A DNA stretch of 43,204 nucleotides from a virus, in IMG/VR virus record IMGVR_UViG_3300046003_001770, positions 1 through 43,204 of that record. One strand, given 5' to 3'. Positions within the stretch are counted from its first letter, which is position 1. Every line of letters starts with the position of its first letter. Below, piece after piece: positions 40,118-43,204 of this stretch. Below the pieces are notes generated by a model that worked only from the letters and a program-made list of their open reading frames with translations, had not been told where the DNA came from and searched no databases. The translations under genes and the position numbers were made by a program.

Positions 40118-40150
40118 AAGCCCTGCCGGTCACAAGCTGGCGGGGCTTTT
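40118..40150 (+). terminator. Intrinsic terminator after capsid pair
   Basis: Stem AAGCCCTGCC/GGCGGGGCTT (one G-T pair), 11-base loop, TTTT. Would limit read-through from the highly expressed capsid genes. Confidence 0.8.
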
Positions 40151-40168
40151 CACCTTTAAGGAGTGTAA

Positions 40169-40483
40169 ATGTTAGCAAAGCACGTACAAGTCACCGTTCG
40201 CCGTGATATGGCTGAAGTTATCGGGACTGCCGTTTTTGAACATGAGATCGAAATCCTCCGCGATATTCATGGTTATTCCAATGTTGAAGAAGTCTCAGAT
40301 ATTAGCTTTGAGCCTATCGAAATCGACTCAAACGAAGAATTCGACCGTCTGGCTATGGTCTATGGGCGTAATGATGAAGGGCATCTCTATGTTGAGCGTG
40401 TCATTGGTCGTAGCCCGAAACAGCTAGAAGCCTTGGCTTATAAGAAGCCTGGCCGCAAGCCAAAGGAAGTTGAAGAAGTATGA
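40169..40483 (+). CDS. Hypothetical head-related protein
   Basis: 104 residues, AAGGAG before ATG. Acidic centre (NVEEVSDISFEPIEIDSNEE) and a basic Pro-Gly end (KKPGRKPKEVEEV). Overlaps the next start by ATGA. Function unknown; between capsid and head-completion genes. Confidence 0.55.
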   Translation: MLAKHVQVTVRRDMAEVIGTAVFEHEIEILRDIHGYSNVEEVSDISFEPIEIDSNEEFDRLAMVYGRNDEGHLYVERVIGRSPKQLEALAYKKPGRKPKEVEEV

Positions 40484-41115
40484 TTTACAAGACCTTGGGC
40501 GAGTTACGCGGCGACCTTTCACGGCGTTTGGGTTTCGGCGCTCAAGGTTCTTCAGGTATCAATTCATCTCTGCTCGATACGTTCTTGCAGAATGCTCAGG
40601 ATCAGCTATTTGCTGCTTTTGAATGGCGCAATCTCATTAAATACGACGAGAAAGTGTGCGGCGTAGGTCAGACCGAATACGACTGGGCTACTGACTGCGA
40701 TCCTACCCATATTAGAAGCATCGCTGTCTTTGATGGATCGCGTTGGGTTCCAATGAATGAAGGTATTGATTGGGATATGCGCTCACAAGACACTACGTCT
40801 ATTCCGAGTCGGTATGAGCGTTACGGGCAAATGGAAATCTGGCCTGTCCCTGATAGCCAATACACCATTAGACGTTATTACGTTGCCACTCCAGCGAGAT
40901 TCACGCAGGACAATGACCGCGCTTCGATTGATGACGGTCTAGTGTTTCTCCATGCTGTGACCAATGCAAAACTTCACTACAAGCAGAATGACGGTGAAGC
41001 CTATGCCAACCAGTTGAACGCCATGCTAACCAAGCTGAAAGCGAAGAATCGCGGTCAGGCAGTGGTTAGTCGTGGATTGCAAGGTGAAACACCAGCTAGA
41101 CCAAGGGTTGAATAA
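40480..41115 (+). CDS. Head-completion/tail accessory protein (P22 gp4-like)
   Basis: 211 residues. Pattern TLGELRGDLSRRLGFGAQGS, FLQNAQDQLFAAFEWRNLIK, IWPVPDSQYTIRRYYV, and C-terminal AMLTKLKAKNR. This is the common podovirus adaptor that follows capsid genes. It seals the portal and accepts the stabilisation protein. Starts by ATGA overlap. Confidence 0.7.
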   Translation: MIYKTLGELRGDLSRRLGFGAQGSSGINSSLLDTFLQNAQDQLFAAFEWRNLIKYDEKVCGVGQTEYDWATDCDPTHIRSIAVFDGSRWVPMNEGIDWDMRSQDTTSIPSRYERYGQMEIWPVPDSQYTIRRYYVATPARFTQDNDRASIDDGLVFLHAVTNAKLHYKQNDGEAYANQLNAMLTKLKAKNRGQAVVSRGLQGETPARPRVE

Positions 41116-42176
41116 TGGCTGGACTAGGTGAAATGTTCGGTGCTTCGTTTGCTACGGTGAACGGACAAAAACCGCGAAATTCAGACCGAATCCAAGAAGG
41201 CCAACCGCTTAACCTTCGTGGCGCTTTCGAGGCTGCACAGAATATCCCTGTGGCCGGTGATGCGCTATCCGGGGTGATGGCAGCTTACGACGCAGCCAAA
41301 GGTGATTATCCAAGTGCTGCTATGAATGCTTTGGGTGTGCTGCCGTTTGTGTCTGGTACGTTCATTGGCAAAGGTGCAAAGACTTGGGATGCGCTGAAAG
41401 CTGCTGACGCAGAAAAGCGTATTGCAGCCGGTGATGATGTTCGCAAGGTATGGAAAGAGACAGGCACGTTTAAAGGGCCGGATGGTCACTTGCGGCAAGA
41501 AATACCGGACAACAAAGCGAAGATTCATAGAGGAAACGTAAGCGATCCTGAGCAATTCATGGATGTTTTCCATGAGGCGCAGGTTAGAGAAACTGGCGTT
41601 CCGCTTGGTAATGCTTTATTCCATCAAAAAGCATATGAAGCCTACCCGCAAACGTCAGCATTAAGATTTAAGGTGTCTGGCGATAACCCGTCGATTAACG
41701 GCTCGTATGATGAATTTGGAAAGACCATATCAATTACAGACCCGTATGCAGCAAAGCAAGGCGCGGGAAGTTCTGCTGAAAGCGTAACTCTCCACGAACT
41801 ACAACACGCTATCCAAGGGCGCGAAGGATGGGCAAAAGGTGGTAATCCTGAAAGCATGGGTCTTAAAGACCTTCTTCCGCACGATAGATCGCGGGTTGAA
41901 GACATAAGAACTAGAGCAGCAAAACTTGATTCGCTAGGTTTTTACGATGCTGCTCAAGAAATGCGTCGAAACCTAAATGCCATGTCTCCAGATTACAAGA
42001 ACAGGGCTTATCGGACGTTAGCCGGTGAAGCCGAAGCGCGCGCCACCCAAGCACGCATGAACATGAACATGGAACAGCGGTTAAACACTTACCCGCTTGA
42101 TTCATACGATGTTCCGGTAGATCAGTTGATTATTCGCGGAAATACGCCTATCGGCGCAGCATTTGGAGGTAAATAA
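41115..42176 (+). CDS. Virion-associated polymorphic effector, metallopeptidase-like C-terminus
   Basis: 353 residues. The N-terminal 75 or so (MAGLGEMFGASFATVNGQKP onwards) is common to the copy at 1-1037. The C-terminus differs: VTLHELQHAIQGREGWAKGGN contains HExxH, and YRTLAGEAEARATQARMNM supplies a downstream Glu, then DSYDVPVDQLIIRG. This is the pattern of zinc-peptidase-like domains of phage polyvalent proteins (LPD23-type). A protease or similar delivered with the DNA is likely. TAATG couples it to the adaptor gene. Confidence 0.72.
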   Translation: MAGLGEMFGASFATVNGQKPRNSDRIQEGQPLNLRGAFEAAQNIPVAGDALSGVMAAYDAAKGDYPSAAMNALGVLPFVSGTFIGKGAKTWDALKAADAEKRIAAGDDVRKVWKETGTFKGPDGHLRQEIPDNKAKIHRGNVSDPEQFMDVFHEAQVRETGVPLGNALFHQKAYEAYPQTSALRFKVSGDNPSINGSYDEFGKTISITDPYAAKQGAGSSAESVTLHELQHAIQGREGWAKGGNPESMGLKDLLPHDRSRVEDIRTRAAKLDSLGFYDAAQEMRRNLNAMSPDYKNRAYRTLAGEAEARATQARMNMNMEQRLNTYPLDSYDVPVDQLIIRGNTPIGAAFGGK

Positions 42177-42210
42177 ATGGCCGCTATCACATTATCCACG
42201 GCCTCTAGTG
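42177..42210 (+). pseudogene. Remnant 5' end of the stabilisation-protein gene
   Basis: ATGGCCGCTATCACA reads MAAIT and continues LSTASSG, resembling the (I)AAITFSDFSSG start at 1040. It directly follows the effector stop with no gap. Beyond it the sequence is the HNH element. A new intact start is at 43034. Confidence 0.5.
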
Positions 42211-42983
42211 GTGACTGCTTTTTCAACAGTCCATCCACGTTTAAGCCTGTTTCTGATAGTGTCTCTGCTTATTCCAAGTCGTTTAGCCCAAGTGCTATGC
42301 GGCAAAGATTCTCCGTTGTATGTAAGAAGTTCGGAATCTTTGTGCGTTGTTCCTCGCCAGTTGCAAGCCTTTCCAGACTTAATAGTCAGCGCATCTTCAA
42401 CGCTCCAGCCGTAAAGGTCAATTCTTTGCCTAATGAGAGAAACGGACATTCCTGTTTCTTCGCTCCAGTCAGACAGGCACTTGGTTTGTCCGTTGAAAGT
42501 CAAAAGGTGATTAACGCTTGTGTTCCTAAGTTGAACCTTCTGCGTAGTCCATCTGCAATTGTTAGGCTCATAGTTTCCATCGTTGTTGATCCTATCAATA
42601 GAGTGCTTTGGTGTCGGTCTGCCTCCCATGTCAGAAAAGAAGTTTTCAAAACTCTGCCATCTGTCGCAAACAGAAATTCCTCGCCCTCCGTATATCGGAT
42701 AGAAAATATTGTTTGGATTTGTGCATCTGTGTTTCATGCCGTACCAGATTTTATGTTCAGGAAACTTTGTAAACCCATGAGTTACTCCGCTTCTTGCTGC
42801 CGCGCAGGATTGGCAAGACTGAATAATTCCTTGTTTTTCAGCCCACCTCATTTGAGCGTTTTTCCTTGAATGAATAACTCCGCATTCGCATTGGCAAATA
42901 CTGTATTTAGGCCTACTTTCATCTGCTCTAAGGACAGTCCATTTACCAAAACCCTGTCCGGTCAAATCCATAATCTTAACCAT
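42192..42983 (-). CDS. HNH homing-type endonuclease
   Basis: 263 residues. MDLTGQGFGKWTVLRADE then two CxxC-like pairs (CQCECG; SCQSC) at the N-terminus. The nuclease core is YGGRGISVCDRWQSFENFF, HSIDRINNDGNYEPNNCRWT, a common free-standing phage HNH pattern. The C-terminus has two small HTH-like repeats (TKCLSDWSEETGMSVSLIRQ; STWAKRLGISRDTIRNRLKR) for DNA binding. AGGAG precedes ATG. It is antisense to all late genes, has its own -10, and sits at the start of the stabilisation gene, as a mobile endonuclease gene would. Confidence 0.8.
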   Translation of the reverse strand: MVKIMDLTGQGFGKWTVLRADESRPKYSICQCECGVIHSRKNAQMRWAEKQGIIQSCQSCAAARSGVTHGFTKFPEHKIWYGMKHRCTNPNNIFYPIYGGRGISVCDRWQSFENFFSDMGGRPTPKHSIDRINNDGNYEPNNCRWTTQKVQLRNTSVNHLLTFNGQTKCLSDWSEETGMSVSLIRQRIDLYGWSVEDALTIKSGKACNWRGTTHKDSELLTYNGESLPHSTWAKRLGISRDTIRNRLKRGWTVEKAVTTRGRG

Positions 42984-43010
42984 TTTGCACTCCTAGTAAA
43001 ATCTAGTGCA

Positions 43011-43016
43011 ATTATA
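43011..43016 (-). promoter_or_regulatory. -10 of endonuclease promoter
   Basis: Minus strand TATAAT preceded by TG, about 28 bases before the ATG; no clear -35. Confidence 0.4.
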
Positions 43017-43033
43017 CATTAGAGTGAATGTAA

Positions 43034-43204
43034 ATGCCTGCATTGTCGCTAACTGATTTCTCTTCCGGCCTCGACCTCCGCAAAGGCGCATCAGTTTCAG
43101 ATGCTAACCGGCTTCGTGTTCTAACGAATTGCTATGTAACCACAGGCAAGACGATCCGCAAGCGTCCCGGCCTTTCAGTAGTTGCTACGCTTGAGTCAGG
43201 AACA
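43034..43204 (+). CDS. Stabilisation protein, second haplotype (cut by window end)
   Basis: 57 codons visible from ATG 43034: MPALSLTDFSSGLDLRKGAS. From base 43079 it is identical to 1085-1210. Before that it encodes almost the same residues with different codons (DFSSGLDL). The upstream ribosome site is poor (GAGTG). Confidence 0.75.
   Translation, partial: MPALSLTDFSSGLDLRKGASVSDANRLRVLTNCYVTTGKTIRKRPGLSVVATLESGT

Noticed and set aside
42177-42869. 230-aa plus-strand frame beginning MAAITLS
   Set aside because: After the short remnant it is only the antisense of the HNH endonuclease gene.
1-43204. CRISPR array
   Set aside because: No regularly spaced direct repeats found on reading the window.

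Overview
The window is a nearly complete temperate podovirus-like phage genome of a proteobacterial host. Supporting signs are a tyrosine integrase with an attP-like region, a cI/cro-type switch, sigma70-type promoters, strong Shine-Dalgarno sites, and a P22-like packaging, portal, scaffold, capsid and ejection-protein set with no long-tail tape-measure gene. The exact host cannot be named from the sequence. G+C is near half by eye, with one visibly richer block at about 35.2-36.7 kb.

Layout. (1) 1-13013, plus strand: head-tail stabilisation protein, two GNAT-fold small virion proteins, four internal/ejection proteins, tail fibre, LamG/SPRY-like receptor-binding protein, fibre chaperone and a membrane protein. 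(2) 13014-23890, minus strand: attP region, integrase, DUF4224 protein, a long ATGA-coupled run of small early genes, a DNA methyltransferase with an SNF2-type helicase, a long structured non-coding RNA ending in a perfect terminator, SSB-like and DUF1071 annealing proteins, then a 525-nt leader with two boxA-like elements behind a near-consensus promoter. (3) 23890-24010: divergent repressor/Cro control region. (4) 24012-29060, plus: Cro, wHTH protein, DExH helicase, P4-type primase, HNH protein, RusA, TraR-like and HTH proteins. (5) 29057-42176, plus: terminase, portal, lysis genes, G+C-rich accessory cassette, scaffold, capsid, head completion and a polymorphic virion effector.

The window is not a simple linear genome. 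Bases 1-109 repeat exactly at 41179-41287, and 1085-1210 repeat exactly at 43079-43204. Both offsets fit one circular backbone (1085-41287, 40203 nt) with two alternative junction segments: 110-1084 (circle 41178 nt) and 41288-43078 (circle 41994 nt). The segments carry different C-termini for the same virion protein. One is an ADP-ribosyltransferase-like domain; the other is an HExxH metallopeptidase-like domain followed by an HNH endonuclease gene that interrupts the next gene and leaves a re-made start. This swappable effector with a linked endonuclease is the most interesting feature of the window.

How it may work together: the repressor holds the early promoters off through operators near 23913-23987 and 23514. 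After induction the leftward transcript passes boxA-like sites, which could load Nus factors so that polymerase reads through the terminator at 21058-21084 into helicase, methyltransferase and integrase. The rightward transcript makes replication functions and then packaging genes. A 17-bp element repeated at 31033, 38081 and 38541 looks like a phage-specific late control site. Two further RNA candidates lie at 21085-21376 (minus) and 38163-38272 (plus).
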